Shown piece by piece: positions 1 to 6,777 of a stretch of 9,326 bases of DNA. The first letter of the stretch is position 1. The number at the start of each line of letters is the position of its first letter. The notes below the pieces were generated by a model. The model saw nothing but the letters and a program-made list of their open reading frames with translations. It searched no databases and was not told the DNA's origin. Source of the stretch: Caulobacteraceae bacterium (GTDB lineage Bacteria; Pseudomonadota; Alphaproteobacteria; Caulobacterales; Caulobacteraceae); the NCBI GenBank assembly GCA_947479185.1, contig CANJYY010000077.1, positions 1-9,326 of the forward strand, in the 5' to 3' direction. A program made the position numbers and the translations under genes.

Positions 1-321
1 CAGTTCTGGATCATGTTCGTGGGCGTGAACCTGGTGTTCTTCCCGCAGCACTTCCTCGGCCTCCAGGGCATGCCCCGGCGCTACGTCGACTATCCCGACG
101 CCTTCACGCTCTGGAACCAGGTCTCCTCGTTCGGCTACCTGATCACCGCCGCCGGCGTTGGCGTCTTCCTGATCATCCTGATCGAAGCCGCCATCCGTCG
201 CCGTCCGGCGGAAGCCAACCCCTGGGGCGAAGGCGCCACGACGCTGGAGTGGACCCTGTCCTCGCCGCCGCCGTTCCACCAGTTCAACGAACCGCCGGTT
301 ATCACGGACGACCACCACTAG
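1..321 (+). CDS. ctaD: Cytochrome c oxidase subunit I (aa3 type), C-terminal part
   Basis: This is the last 106 codons of the catalytic subunit of aa3 cytochrome c oxidase, the inner-membrane proton pump that reduces O2 with electrons from cytochrome c. The frame is open from base 1 and ends at TAG 319-321, so the 5' end lies outside the window. What remains is the end of one membrane helix, the conserved loop [20 protein letters not shown], the last transmembrane helix (about codons 43-63, rich in Leu, Ile, Val and Gly), and a cytoplasmic tail with the family signature [12 protein letters not shown]. The haem and copper ligands lie upstream and cannot be checked. Haem O synthase, Cox11 and subunit III follow, which confirms the identity. 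An ATG at 249 lies inside this gene in another frame and is not a credible start for ctaB. Confidence 0.96.
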   Translation, partial: QFWIMFVGVNLVFFPQHFLGLQGMPRRYVDYPDAFTLWNQVSSFGYLITAAGVGVFLIILIEAAIRRRPAEANPWGEGATTLEWTLSSPPPFHQFNEPPVITDDHH

Positions 322-348
322 GTCCGCGACCATCGGAAGCACAATCGG

Positions 349-379
349 GGGCGCGTCAGGGTTGGACCCGGACGCGCCC
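349..379 (+). promoter_or_regulatory. Strong intercistronic stem-loop between ctaD and ctaB
   Basis: A perfect 9-base-pair stem is formed by GGGCGCGTC (349-357) and GACGCGCCC (371-379). Inside it, after one A/G mismatch, a second 4-pair stem GGGT/ACCC (359-362 with 366-369) closes on a 3-base loop. Two G/T wobbles could lengthen the base. The following bases (TTCGCTT) are only weakly T-rich, so this is not a textbook intrinsic terminator. It could be a leaky terminator or attenuator, an RNA processing stop, or a 3' stabiliser for ctaD mRNA. The structure is read directly from the sequence; any function is inferred. Confidence 0.6.
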
Positions 380-401
380 TTCGCTTATGAAGCCATCACC
401 C

Positions 402-1382
402 ATGACCCAGCCAGCCACCCTCAACACGCGCGCCACAGTTCCGGCGCTGTGGTCGGACTACCTGCAGCTGCTCAAGCCGCGGGTGATGTCGCTGGTGGTT
501 TTCACCGCCCTGACCGGATTCGTCTGCGCCGGGGTGAAGACCAATCCCCTGCTGGCCGCCGTCGCCATTCTCTGCATCGCCGTCGGGGCCGGGGCCTCTG
601 GCGCGCTGAACATGTGGTTCGACGCCGACATCGACGGCCGCATGCGCCGCACCCGCGGCCGCCCCGTGCCGATGGGCAAGGTGATGGGCGTCGAGGCCGC
701 CACCATGGGCGTGGTGCTGTCGCTGTTCTCGATCATGCTGCTGGGCATGACCACCAACTGGCTGGCCGCCGGCATGCTGGCCTTCACCATCTTCTTCTAC
801 GTCGTGGTCTACACGATGTGGCTCAAGCGCTGGACGCCGCAGAACATCGTCATCGGCGGCCTCGCCGGCGCCCTGCCTCCGGCCATCGGCTGGGCCGCGG
901 CGACCGGCTCGGCGCCGCTGAACGCCTGGTTGATGGTGCTGATCATCTTCATGTGGACGCCGCCGCACGCCTGGGCGCTCTCGCTCTACACCTCCGAGGA
1001 CTACGCCAAGGTCGGCGTGCCGATGATGCCCGTGGCCAAGGGCGCCGCCTCGACCCGCCGGCAGATCTTCATCTATTCGCTGCTGTTCGCGCCGATCTGC
1101 CTGATCCCGGCCTTCACCGGCCTGGGCGGCCCCGCCTACCTGGCCGTCGCGGCCCTGGGCGGGCTGGTGTTCCTGCTGCTGGCCTGGCGGGTGTTCCGCT
1201 CGAAGGCCGGCGATGCGCCCGATGAGCGCCTGGAGGGCGAGGACCGGCTGTACGCCGTCCGCGCCGGGGCGAAGGACGCGCGCAACCTGTTCGCCTTCTC
1301 GATCCTGTATCTGACCCTGCTGTTCGCCGCCCTGCTGGGCGAGCATCTGCTGGGCCTCGCGCCGCTGGAGCTGCTCCAATGA
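402..1382 (+). CDS. ctaB: Protoheme IX farnesyltransferase (haem O synthase)
   Basis: This integral membrane prenyltransferase (UbiA superfamily, CtaB/CyoE/Cox10) transfers a farnesyl group to haem b to make haem O, the precursor of the haem A used by aa3 oxidase. It is 326 residues from ATG 402. The Asp-rich diphosphate site is N-MWFD-ADID, followed by RTRGRPVP. The second family block reads LKRWTPQNIVIGGLAGALPP and then GW. A third block reads TPPHAWALSL...DYAKVGVPMMPV, with Ala where the family usually has Phe (PPHFW). About eight or nine hydrophobic helices are visible. ATG 387 (331 residues) is an alternative start. I prefer 402 because a ribosome at 387 would overlap the 349-379 stem; neither start has a clear ribosome binding site. 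The stop overlaps the start of the next small gene. Confidence 0.95.
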   Translation: MTQPATLNTRATVPALWSDYLQLLKPRVMSLVVFTALTGFVCAGVKTNPLLAAVAILCIAVGAGASGALNMWFDADIDGRMRRTRGRPVPMGKVMGVEAATMGVVLSLFSIMLLGMTTNWLAAGMLAFTIFFYVVVYTMWLKRWTPQNIVIGGLAGALPPAIGWAAATGSAPLNAWLMVLIIFMWTPPHAWALSLYTSEDYAKVGVPMMPVAKGAASTRRQIFIYSLLFAPICLIPAFTGLGGPAYLAVAALGGLVFLLLAWRVFRSKAGDAPDERLEGEDRLYAVRAGAKDARNLFAFSILYLTLLFAALLGEHLLGLAPLELLQ

Positions 1383-1543
1383 TGCCTGAACCTATTGAAC
1401 GGCCGACCTATGACGTGGAGGCGTTCCGCAAGGCGCGCGCCGGTCGCAACGTCGCCCTCGGCCTGGGCCTGGTGGCCTTCGTGGTGATCGTGTTCCTCGT
1501 CACCGTGATCCGGATGGGAGCCAATGCGCAGCCCCACTTCTGA
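1379..1543 (+). CDS. Small single-helix membrane protein in cox operon (CoxF-like position)
   Basis: A 54-residue protein starts at ATG 1379, which overlaps the ctaB stop (ATGATG; the second ATG at 1382 is also possible). GGAG at 1367-1370 stands 8 bases upstream, a good ribosome binding site. The protein has a polar, charged N-terminus (PEPIERPTYDVEAFRKARAG), one transmembrane helix (about residues 24-44) and a short tail ending NAQPHF. Its end overlaps the start of ctaG by 20 bases, so it is embedded in a coupled run of oxidase assembly genes. Alphaproteobacterial cox operons often carry a small membrane protein between haem O synthase and Cox11, called coxF in some rhizobia; by position and architecture this is its likely counterpart. 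No catalytic motif is seen. A role in oxidase assembly is inferred from context only. Confidence 0.8.
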   Translation: MMPEPIERPTYDVEAFRKARAGRNVALGLGLVAFVVIVFLVTVIRMGANAQPHF

Positions 1544-2123
1544 CCCCGGCAAGGCGGCGCTCGGACGCAACGCGCGTCTGGGCCTGATCTGCGGCCTGAT
1601 CTTCGCCGGCATGGTCGGCGCGGCCTACGCCTCGGTGCCGCTGTACCGCGCCTTCTGCAATCTGACCGGCTTCGACGGCACCGTGCGCAGGGCCGAGAAG
1701 GCTCCCGACCGGGTGCTGGACCGCAAGCTGACGATCCGCTTCGACGCCAACGTCCGCGAACTGCCCTGGACCTTCACCCCCAACCAGGTGAGCCAGGAGC
1801 TCAAGATCGGCGACACGGGACTGGCCTTCTACAAGGTGACCAACAACGGCACGACGCCGCTGACCGGTCGCGCCAGCTACAACGTGATCCCCGAATCAGC
1901 GGGCCCCTACTTCCAGAAGCTCGAGTGTTTCTGCTTCAGCGACCAGACAATCGCGCCCGGCGCGACGGTCGAGTTCCCGGTGGTCTACTTCGTCGATCCC
2001 AAGTTCGCCGAGGATTTCGACAGCCGCGGCGCCCAGGAAGTCACACTTTCGTACACCTTCTTCCCCTCCGTGGAGAAGAAAACCCAAGCGGCTCTTGGCG
2101 GAAACGCCGGGGCGAGGCTATAG
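1524..2123 (+). CDS. ctaG: Cytochrome c oxidase assembly protein CtaG (Cox11 family copper chaperone)
   Basis: Cox11/CtaG delivers copper to the CuB site of subunit I on the periplasmic face of the membrane. The protein is 199 residues, normal for the bacterial family. A short cytoplasmic N-terminus leads to one membrane anchor (about residues 18-37), then the conserved [13 protein letters not shown], whose Cys45 is the membrane-proximal conserved cysteine. The copper-binding CFCF motif is at residues 135-138, within [12 protein letters not shown]. The rest is the immunoglobulin-like periplasmic domain ([35 protein letters not shown]). All three key cysteines are present. ATG 1524 lies inside the end of the small upstream gene, with GGGAG at 1516-1520 just ahead, so its translation is probably coupled to that gene. 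Confidence 0.96.
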   Translation: MRSPTSDPGKAALGRNARLGLICGLIFAGMVGAAYASVPLYRAFCNLTGFDGTVRRAEKAPDRVLDRKLTIRFDANVRELPWTFTPNQVSQELKIGDTGLAFYKVTNNGTTPLTGRASYNVIPESAGPYFQKLECFCFSDQTIAPGATVEFPVVYFVDPKFAEDFDSRGAQEVTLSYTFFPSVEKKTQAALGGNAGARL

Positions 2124-2136
2124 CACCCTGAAAGTT

Positions 2137-2154
2137 GGAACGGTTCGCCGTTCC
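2137..2154 (+). promoter_or_regulatory. UUCG-loop stem-loop between ctaG and ctaE
   Basis: GGAACGG (2137-2143) and CCGTTCC (2148-2154) form a perfect 7-pair stem on a TTCG tetraloop, and two further T/G wobble pairs can extend the base. It sits in the 58-base gap between the ctaG stop and the ctaE start. There is no T-run after it, so transcription termination is unlikely. It could protect the ctaE message from 3'-5' decay or mark a processing site. The UUCG loop is closed by G-C rather than the especially stable C-G. Structure is seen; function is inferred. Confidence 0.5.
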
Positions 2155-2181
2155 GGGGGAACAAGAGGTTCAGGCACGATC

Positions 2182-3060
2182 ATGGCCCACGGCGCCGTCA
2201 AGCACGACTACCATCTGGTCAATCCCAGTCCCTGGCCGTTCGTCGGCTCCTTCGCCGCGATGGTGATGATGATCGGCATGGTCATCTGGATGAAGGGCCT
2301 GTTCGGCATCGACAAGGGCACCTCCTGGGTGGCCCTCGCCGGTCTGGCCGGCGTTCTGTTCACGATGGCCGGCTGGTGGATCGACGTCACCAAGGAAGCC
2401 AACGCCGGCGATCACACCCCGGTGGTGTCGATCGGCCTGCGCTACGGCATGATCCTGTTCATCGCCTCCGAAGTGATGTTCTTCGTCGCCTGGTTCTGGA
2501 TTTTCTTCGAGATGGTCCTGTTCCAGGGCAACCGCACCCTGACGCCGGAAATCGGCAACTTCGAGGGCGTGGCCGAAGCCTGGAAGACCTGGCCGCCCAA
2601 GGGCGTCGAACTGGTCCCCGCCTTCCACCTGCCGCTGGTCAACACCCTGACCCTGCTGCTGTCGGGCACCACGGTCACCTGGGCGCACCATGCCCTGCAG
2701 GCCGGCGACCGCAAGGCCGCCAAGATCGGCCTGTTCCTGACCCTCGTGCTGGGCGTGCTGTTCACCTCGATCCAGGCGTTCGAGTACAGCCACATCCTGC
2801 ATGAGAAGCTGTTCTATTCCGAGGAAGCGGCCAACGCCGGCCTGTACGGCTCGTCCTTCTTCATGGCCACCGGCTTCCACGGCTTCCACGTGCTGATCGG
2901 CACCATCTTCCTGGCGGTCTGCTTCTTCCGTCTGCTGGGCGGCGGCTTCACCGCCAAGCAGCATTTCGGTTTCGAGGCGGCGGCCTGGTACTGGCACTTC
3001 GTCGATGTGGTCTGGCTGTTCCTGTTCGCCTTCATCTACGTGATCTTCGGGACGGCCTGA
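2182..3060 (+). CDS. ctaE: Cytochrome c oxidase subunit III
   Basis: This is subunit III of the aa3 oxidase (CoxC/CtaE), a seven-helix membrane protein that binds lipids and keeps the proton-uptake path of subunit I active during turnover. It is 292 residues from ATG 2182. The start is placed by the conserved N-terminus [13 protein letters not shown]; the frame is open upstream to 2095, but that part has no family similarity. Signatures include [15 protein letters not shown] (95-109), [21 protein letters not shown] (150-170), [14 protein letters not shown] (231-244) and [19 protein letters not shown] (264-282). Length and helix pattern are normal. A weak AGG at 2172-2174 is the nearest ribosome binding sequence. 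The gene is set off from ctaG by a gap with a stem-loop and is followed after one base by the DUF983 gene. Confidence 0.97.
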   Translation: MAHGAVKHDYHLVNPSPWPFVGSFAAMVMMIGMVIWMKGLFGIDKGTSWVALAGLAGVLFTMAGWWIDVTKEANAGDHTPVVSIGLRYGMILFIASEVMFFVAWFWIFFEMVLFQGNRTLTPEIGNFEGVAEAWKTWPPKGVELVPAFHLPLVNTLTLLLSGTTVTWAHHALQAGDRKAAKIGLFLTLVLGVLFTSIQAFEYSHILHEKLFYSEEAANAGLYGSSFFMATGFHGFHVLIGTIFLAVCFFRLLGGGFTAKQHFGFEAAAWYWHFVDVVWLFLFAFIYVIFGTA

Positions 3061-3061
3061 C

Positions 3062-3418
3062 GTGGTCAATCCTTACGCGGCTGGGGCGGCGGGTCGCTGC
3101 CCCAACTGCGGCCAAGGTCATCTGTTCGAGGGCTTCCTCAAGATCGCCCCGACCTGCGAAGTCTGTGGCTTCGATCTGAAGACGGCCGATACCGGAGACG
3201 GTCCGGCCGTCTTCGTGATTCTGATCGGCGGCTTCATCGTCGCCTTCGGCGCGGTGTTCACCGAAATCGCCTACAGTCCGCCGATCTGGCTGCAGCTCAT
3301 CATCTGGCTGCCGCTGACCGTGCTGGTCTGCGGGGCGCTGCTGCGGCCGTTCAAGGGTCTGCTGATCGCCGCCCAGTTCACCAACAAGGCCCGGGAGGCC
3401 GGCCGGGATGACAACTAG
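3062..3418 (+). CDS. DUF983 zinc-ribbon membrane protein
   Basis: A 118-residue protein of the DUF983 family. The N-terminal part carries two knuckles, CPNC (Cys13, Cys16) and CEVC (Cys32, Cys35), which look like a four-cysteine zinc ribbon. It is followed by a DTGDGPAVFV segment typical of the family and two transmembrane helices (about residues 49-69 and 75-95). The start is GTG 3062, one base after the ctaE stop, with GGGA at 3049-3052 as a possible ribosome binding site; no ATG fits ahead of the first knuckle. The gene ends inside the start of SURF1 (11-base overlap). The molecular function of DUF983 is not established. Its place between subunit III and SURF1 suggests a role in oxidase assembly or metal handling, which is an inference from context. 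Confidence 0.9.
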   Translation: MVNPYAAGAAGRCPNCGQGHLFEGFLKIAPTCEVCGFDLKTADTGDGPAVFVILIGGFIVAFGAVFTEIAYSPPIWLQLIIWLPLTVLVCGALLRPFKGLLIAAQFTNKAREAGRDDN

Positions 3419-4109
3419 GCGCTTCCCGATCGGACTGACCATCGCCACGGCCATCTCGCTGGCGATCCTCTGCGGCCTCGGCGTCTGGCAGCTCAAGCGG
3501 ATGGCGTGGAAGTCCGGGGTGCTGGCCAGCATCGCCTCGGCCCAGACCCAGCCGCCCAGGCCGATCACCCAGGTGCCGCTGACCCCGGCCTACCGCTTCC
3601 GGCGCGTTACGCTGGACTGTCCGGGTCTGGCCAGCGCGCCGTTCATCGAGCTGTACGCGATCAACACCGACGGCGTGGCCGGCCACAGGCTGGTGTCGCT
3701 GTGCAGCCCGGTCGGCGCGCGCACCGACATCATGGTCGACCGCGGCTTCGTCGCCGACACGGTCTCGGCGCGGCCGGCCGTGACCCCCTCGGCCACCGTG
3801 GTCCATCTGACCGGCGTGCTGCGCGAGGGCGAACAGCCCGGCGCCTTCACCCCGCCGACGCAGCACAACCTGTTCTATGTCCGCGACATCGACCAGATGG
3901 CCCTGGCGCTCGGCGCCCGGCGCCATCCGGACGTGATGATCCTGGCCGAGACCTCGAGCAATCCGGAGTGGGCCGCGCTCGTCCCCACGCCGTTGCCGCC
4001 CGACATTCCCAACCGCCACCTCGAGTACGCCCTGACCTGGTTCGGCCTTGCGGGGGCGTTGGTCGCCGTCTATGCGGCCCTCGTCAGGCGCAGGACCAAG
4101 GTTGCATGA
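3408..4109 (+). CDS. SURF1 family cytochrome c oxidase biogenesis protein
   Basis: SURF1/Shy1 proteins help assemble haem-copper oxidases, probably by presenting haem A to subunit I. This 233-residue protein has the family layout: an N-terminal membrane helix (about 8-26) ending in the hallmark GVWQLKR, a periplasmic domain with VDRGFV (110-115) and LREGEQPGAFTPP, and a C-terminal helix starting at NRHLEYALTWFGLA (202-215). It lacks a conserved His residue in the first helix, which is common in the family, so haem binding cannot be judged from sequence. Cys71 and Cys99 both lie in the periplasmic domain. The ATG at 3408 overlaps the DUF983 gene by 11 bases with GGGAGG and GGG stretches upstream. 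Its stop overlaps the thrC start (ATGA at 4106-4109). Confidence 0.94.
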   Translation: MTTRRFPIGLTIATAISLAILCGLGVWQLKRMAWKSGVLASIASAQTQPPRPITQVPLTPAYRFRRVTLDCPGLASAPFIELYAINTDGVAGHRLVSLCSPVGARTDIMVDRGFVADTVSARPAVTPSATVVHLTGVLREGEQPGAFTPPTQHNLFYVRDIDQMALALGARRHPDVMILAETSSNPEWAALVPTPLPPDIPNRHLEYALTWFGLAGALVAVYAALVRRRTKVA

Positions 4110-5515
4110 AGTACGTCTCCACACGGACGGGGTCCGGCCCCGAAGCGCCGGCCGTCGGTTTCCTCGAAGCGGTCCTGTCGGGCCTGGCGCCCGACGGCGG
4201 CCTCTATGTGCCGGAAGTCTGGCCGGAGATGACGGCCGACGAGATCGCGGCCCTGGCCGGCCAGCCCTATCACCGCGTCGCCGCCGAGATCCTCAGCCGG
4301 TTCACCGGTCACGACATCCCCCGCGACGCGCTGGAGGACATGTGTGAGGAGGCCTATTCGACCTTCACCCACGCAGCGACCTGCCCGGTCAAGCAGCTGA
4401 CGCCGGGCCTGTTCCTGGTCGAGCTGTTCCACGGGCCGTCGCTGGCCTTCAAGGACGTGGCGATGCAGCTGCTGGGGCGGCTGTACGACTATGCCCTGGC
4501 CCGCCACGGCCGGACCATGACCGTGGTCTGCGCCACCTCGGGCGACACCGGCGGCGCGGCCGTCGAGGCCTTCCGCGGCCGGGCCCACGCCCGCATCGTC
4601 GCCCTGTTCCCCGAGGGCCGGATCAGCGAGGTCCAGCGCCGCTTCATGACCACCGCCGGCGACGCCAATGTCGCCTGCGTCTCGGTCGAGGGCACGTTCG
4701 ACGACTGCCAGGCCATCGTGAAGGCGATGTTCGGCGACGACCAGTTCCGCAACGCCGTGGACCTGTCGGGCGTCAACTCGATCAACTTCGCCCGCATCGC
4801 CGCCCAGGCCGTCTACTACTTCACCGCCGCCGTGGCGCTGGGCGCGCCGCACCGTCCGGTGGCCTTCGCCGTGCCGACCGGCAACTTCGGCGACGCCTTC
4901 GCCGGCTGGGTCGCCCAGCGCATGGGCCTGCCGATCGCCCACATCCTGGTGGCTACGAACAGCAACGACATCGTCGCCCGCGCCTTCGAGACCGGCCGCT
5001 ACGCCCGTGGCGTGGTCGCCCCGACCCAGTCGCCGGCCATGGACATCCAGGTCGCGTCCAACTTCGAGCGGCTGTACTTCGAGAGCGTCCGCCGCGACGG
5101 CGTCGAGACCGGCCGCGCCTTCCGGGCGTTCAACGAGACCGGCGTCATCGACCTGCCGCCCCAGGCGCTGGCCGCCATGCGCGAGACCTTCTCCGGCGCC
5201 TCGGTGACCGAGGACGACACCGCCCGCAGCATGCTGTCGACCCTGAACGAGACCGGCGAACTGCTCGACCCGCACACCGCCGTGGCCATGGCCGCCGCGC
5301 GCCGCGCCAGCCTGCCCGATCCGGCGACGCCGATGGCCATCCTGGCGACCGCGCATCCGGCCAAGTTCCCCGAGGCCGTCAGCGCCGCCACCGGCGTCAC
5401 GCCAGACGTGCCGGCCGCCGCCAGCGGCCTGAACAGCCAGCCGGAACGCTACGACCGCCTGCCCGCCGACGCCGAGGCCATCAAGGCCTACGTTCGCGCC
5501 TTCGCCGCCAAGTGA
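4106..5515 (+). CDS. thrC: Threonine synthase
   Basis: Threonine synthase converts O-phospho-L-homoserine and water to L-threonine and phosphate with pyridoxal phosphate, the last step of threonine synthesis in the cytoplasm. It is 469 residues, the length of the proteobacterial long form. The N-terminus MKYVSTRTGSG, GLAPDGGLYVPE (27-38) and VELFHGPSLAFKD, with the PLP lysine at Lys116, are typical. SGDTGGAA (145-152) binds the cofactor phosphate region, and NSINFARI and PTGNFGD (257-263) are further family blocks. The frame is open upstream to 3506, but that part is the SURF1 gene in another frame. ATG 4106 overlaps the SURF1 stop by 4 bases. Nothing points to threonine-responsive control here, so expression probably follows the upstream oxidase genes or a promoter inside SURF1. 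Confidence 0.97.
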   Translation: MKYVSTRTGSGPEAPAVGFLEAVLSGLAPDGGLYVPEVWPEMTADEIAALAGQPYHRVAAEILSRFTGHDIPRDALEDMCEEAYSTFTHAATCPVKQLTPGLFLVELFHGPSLAFKDVAMQLLGRLYDYALARHGRTMTVVCATSGDTGGAAVEAFRGRAHARIVALFPEGRISEVQRRFMTTAGDANVACVSVEGTFDDCQAIVKAMFGDDQFRNAVDLSGVNSINFARIAAQAVYYFTAAVALGAPHRPVAFAVPTGNFGDAFAGWVAQRMGLPIAHILVATNSNDIVARAFETGRYARGVVAPTQSPAMDIQVASNFERLYFESVRRDGVETGRAFRAFNETGVIDLPPQALAAMRETFSGASVTEDDTARSMLSTLNETGELLDPHTAVAMAAARRASLPDPATPMAILATAHPAKFPEAVSAATGVTPDVPAAASGLNSQPERYDRLPADAEAIKAYVRAFAAK

Positions 5516-6777
5516 CGGGACGCCTCCACACCCTGTCCAACGGCGTGCGGGTGGTGTTCGACCCCATGCCCGGCCTGCAGACCCTGGCCCTGACCGTCGT
5601 CGCCGGACGCGGCGCCCGCTACGAGGACGAATCCCGCAGCGGCTGGTCGCACCTGCTCGAGCACATGGTGTTCAAGGGCGCCGGCGGCCGCACGGCCCGC
5701 GCCATCGTCGAGGACATCGAGGCGGCCGGCGGTCATCTGAACGCCGCCACCGGCTATGAGCGCACCAGCTTCCAGACCCGCAGCCTCGCGGGCGGCCTGC
5801 CGCTGGCCATGCGCATCACCGCCGACCTGGTGCTGCGCCCGACGATGGACGCCGGCGATCTGGTTCGCGAGAAGCAGGTCGTCGGCCAGGAGATCGCCGA
5901 GGCGGCCGACACGCCCGACGACCTGGTGTTCGAACTGGCCCAGGAACAGGCCTTCGCCGGCCAGCCGCTCGGCCGGCCGATCCTCGGCACCGTCAAGTCG
6001 CTGAAGAGCGCGACGCCACAGGCCCTGTCCGACTGGCGGGCGGCCCTCTACGCCACCGACCGGCTGGTGGTCAGCGCCGCCGGCGCGGTCGATGAGGACG
6101 ACCTGCTGAAACTGGCCGAGGAGTCGTTCGGCCATCTGCCAGCAGTCTCCGGCGCGGCCCTGCCGCCGGCCCCGACCTTTACCGGCGGCGTGGCGGCCAA
6201 GCTGCGCAAGCTGGAGCAGGCGCATGTGGTGATGATGCTGCCGGCCGTCGGGGCGATGGACGACGACTATTTCGTGCTGCGGCTGTTCGCCGAGGCGCTG
6301 GGCGGCGGCATGTCCTCGCGGCTGTTCCAGGAAGCGCGCGAGAAGCGCGGCCTGGCCTACGCCATCGATTCCTACGCCGACACCTATGCCGATGTCGGCA
6401 TGCTGGGCGTCTACGCCGGCTGCGCGGCGGCCAACGCCGTCGAACTGGCGAAGATCACCGCCGCGGAGACCCTGGCGCTGGCCGCGTCCGTTTCGGAGAC
6501 TGAACTGGCCCGCGCCAAGGCGCAGCTGAAGGGTAGCCTGTTCATGGGCCGCGAGCAGCCGCTGAACCGCGCCGAACAGGCCGCCGGCCAGACGCTGATG
6601 TTCGGCCACCTCTACGCCCCGGACGCCATCGCCGAGGCCATCGACAAGGTGACCCCCGCCGACTTCGCGCGGCTGGGCGAGCGGCTGGTGGCGGACAGGC
6701 GGTGCGTGGTCTCGGTGCTGGGGTCCAAGGCGGCGCAGGCGGCGCCGGAGGCGTTCGAGCGGGCGGCGTTCGGCTAG
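5512..6777 (+). CDS. M16 family zinc peptidase (mitochondrial processing peptidase-like)
   Basis: A 421-residue pitrilysin-type (M16) metallopeptidase close to bacterial relatives of the mitochondrial processing peptidase beta subunit. The inverted zinc motif HLLEH is at residues 47-51 (His47 and His51 ligands, Glu50 catalytic), with Glu127 in REKQVVGQEIAE as the likely third ligand, so it should be active. The substrate-side blocks NAATGYERTSF and, in the second domain, GMSSRLFQEAREKRGLAYAI are present; the C-terminal half is the usual inactive M16 domain. No signal peptide is visible, suggesting a cytoplasmic enzyme. GTG 5512 overlaps the thrC stop (GTGA) and has no ribosome binding site, so translation probably depends on ribosomes finishing thrC. 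The substrate is unknown. The stop TAG 6775-6777 shares CTAG with the stop of the minus-strand remnant. Confidence 0.93.
   Translation: MTGRLHTLSNGVRVVFDPMPGLQTLALTVVAGRGARYEDESRSGWSHLLEHMVFKGAGGRTARAIVEDIEAAGGHLNAATGYERTSFQTRSLAGGLPLAMRITADLVLRPTMDAGDLVREKQVVGQEIAEAADTPDDLVFELAQEQAFAGQPLGRPILGTVKSLKSATPQALSDWRAALYATDRLVVSAAGAVDEDDLLKLAEESFGHLPAVSGAALPPAPTFTGGVAAKLRKLEQAHVVMMLPAVGAMDDDYFVLRLFAEALGGGMSSRLFQEAREKRGLAYAIDSYADTYADVGMLGVYAGCAAANAVELAKITAAETLALAASVSETELARAKAQLKGSLFMGREQPLNRAEQAAGQTLMFGHLYAPDAIAEAIDKVTPADFARLGERLVADRRCVVSVLGSKAAQAAPEAFERAAFG

Noticed and set aside
249..401. Long N-terminal extension of ctaB from ATG 249
   Set aside because: It would run through the end of ctaD in another frame and through the stem-loop, and its residues show no family similarity or membrane helix.
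396..1379. Long minus-strand open frame (327 codons) opposite ctaB
   Set aside because: Its translation is rich in Gln, Arg, Gly, His and Asp with no recognisable motif. It is the usual antisense shadow of a GC-rich gene with strong third-position bias.
2095..2181. N-terminal extension of ctaE from ATG 2095
   Set aside because: It reads through the end of ctaG and the hairpin; the conserved subunit III N-terminus begins at 2182.
4070..5356. Minus-strand open frame of 428 codons opposite thrC
   Set aside because: Low-complexity Gly/Arg/His/Gln composition, no motif and no ribosome binding site noted; the + strand frame is unmistakably threonine synthase.
5488..6609. Minus-strand open frame of 373 codons opposite the M16 gene
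   Set aside because: Same shadow pattern; the + strand frame carries intact HxxEH and second-domain motifs.
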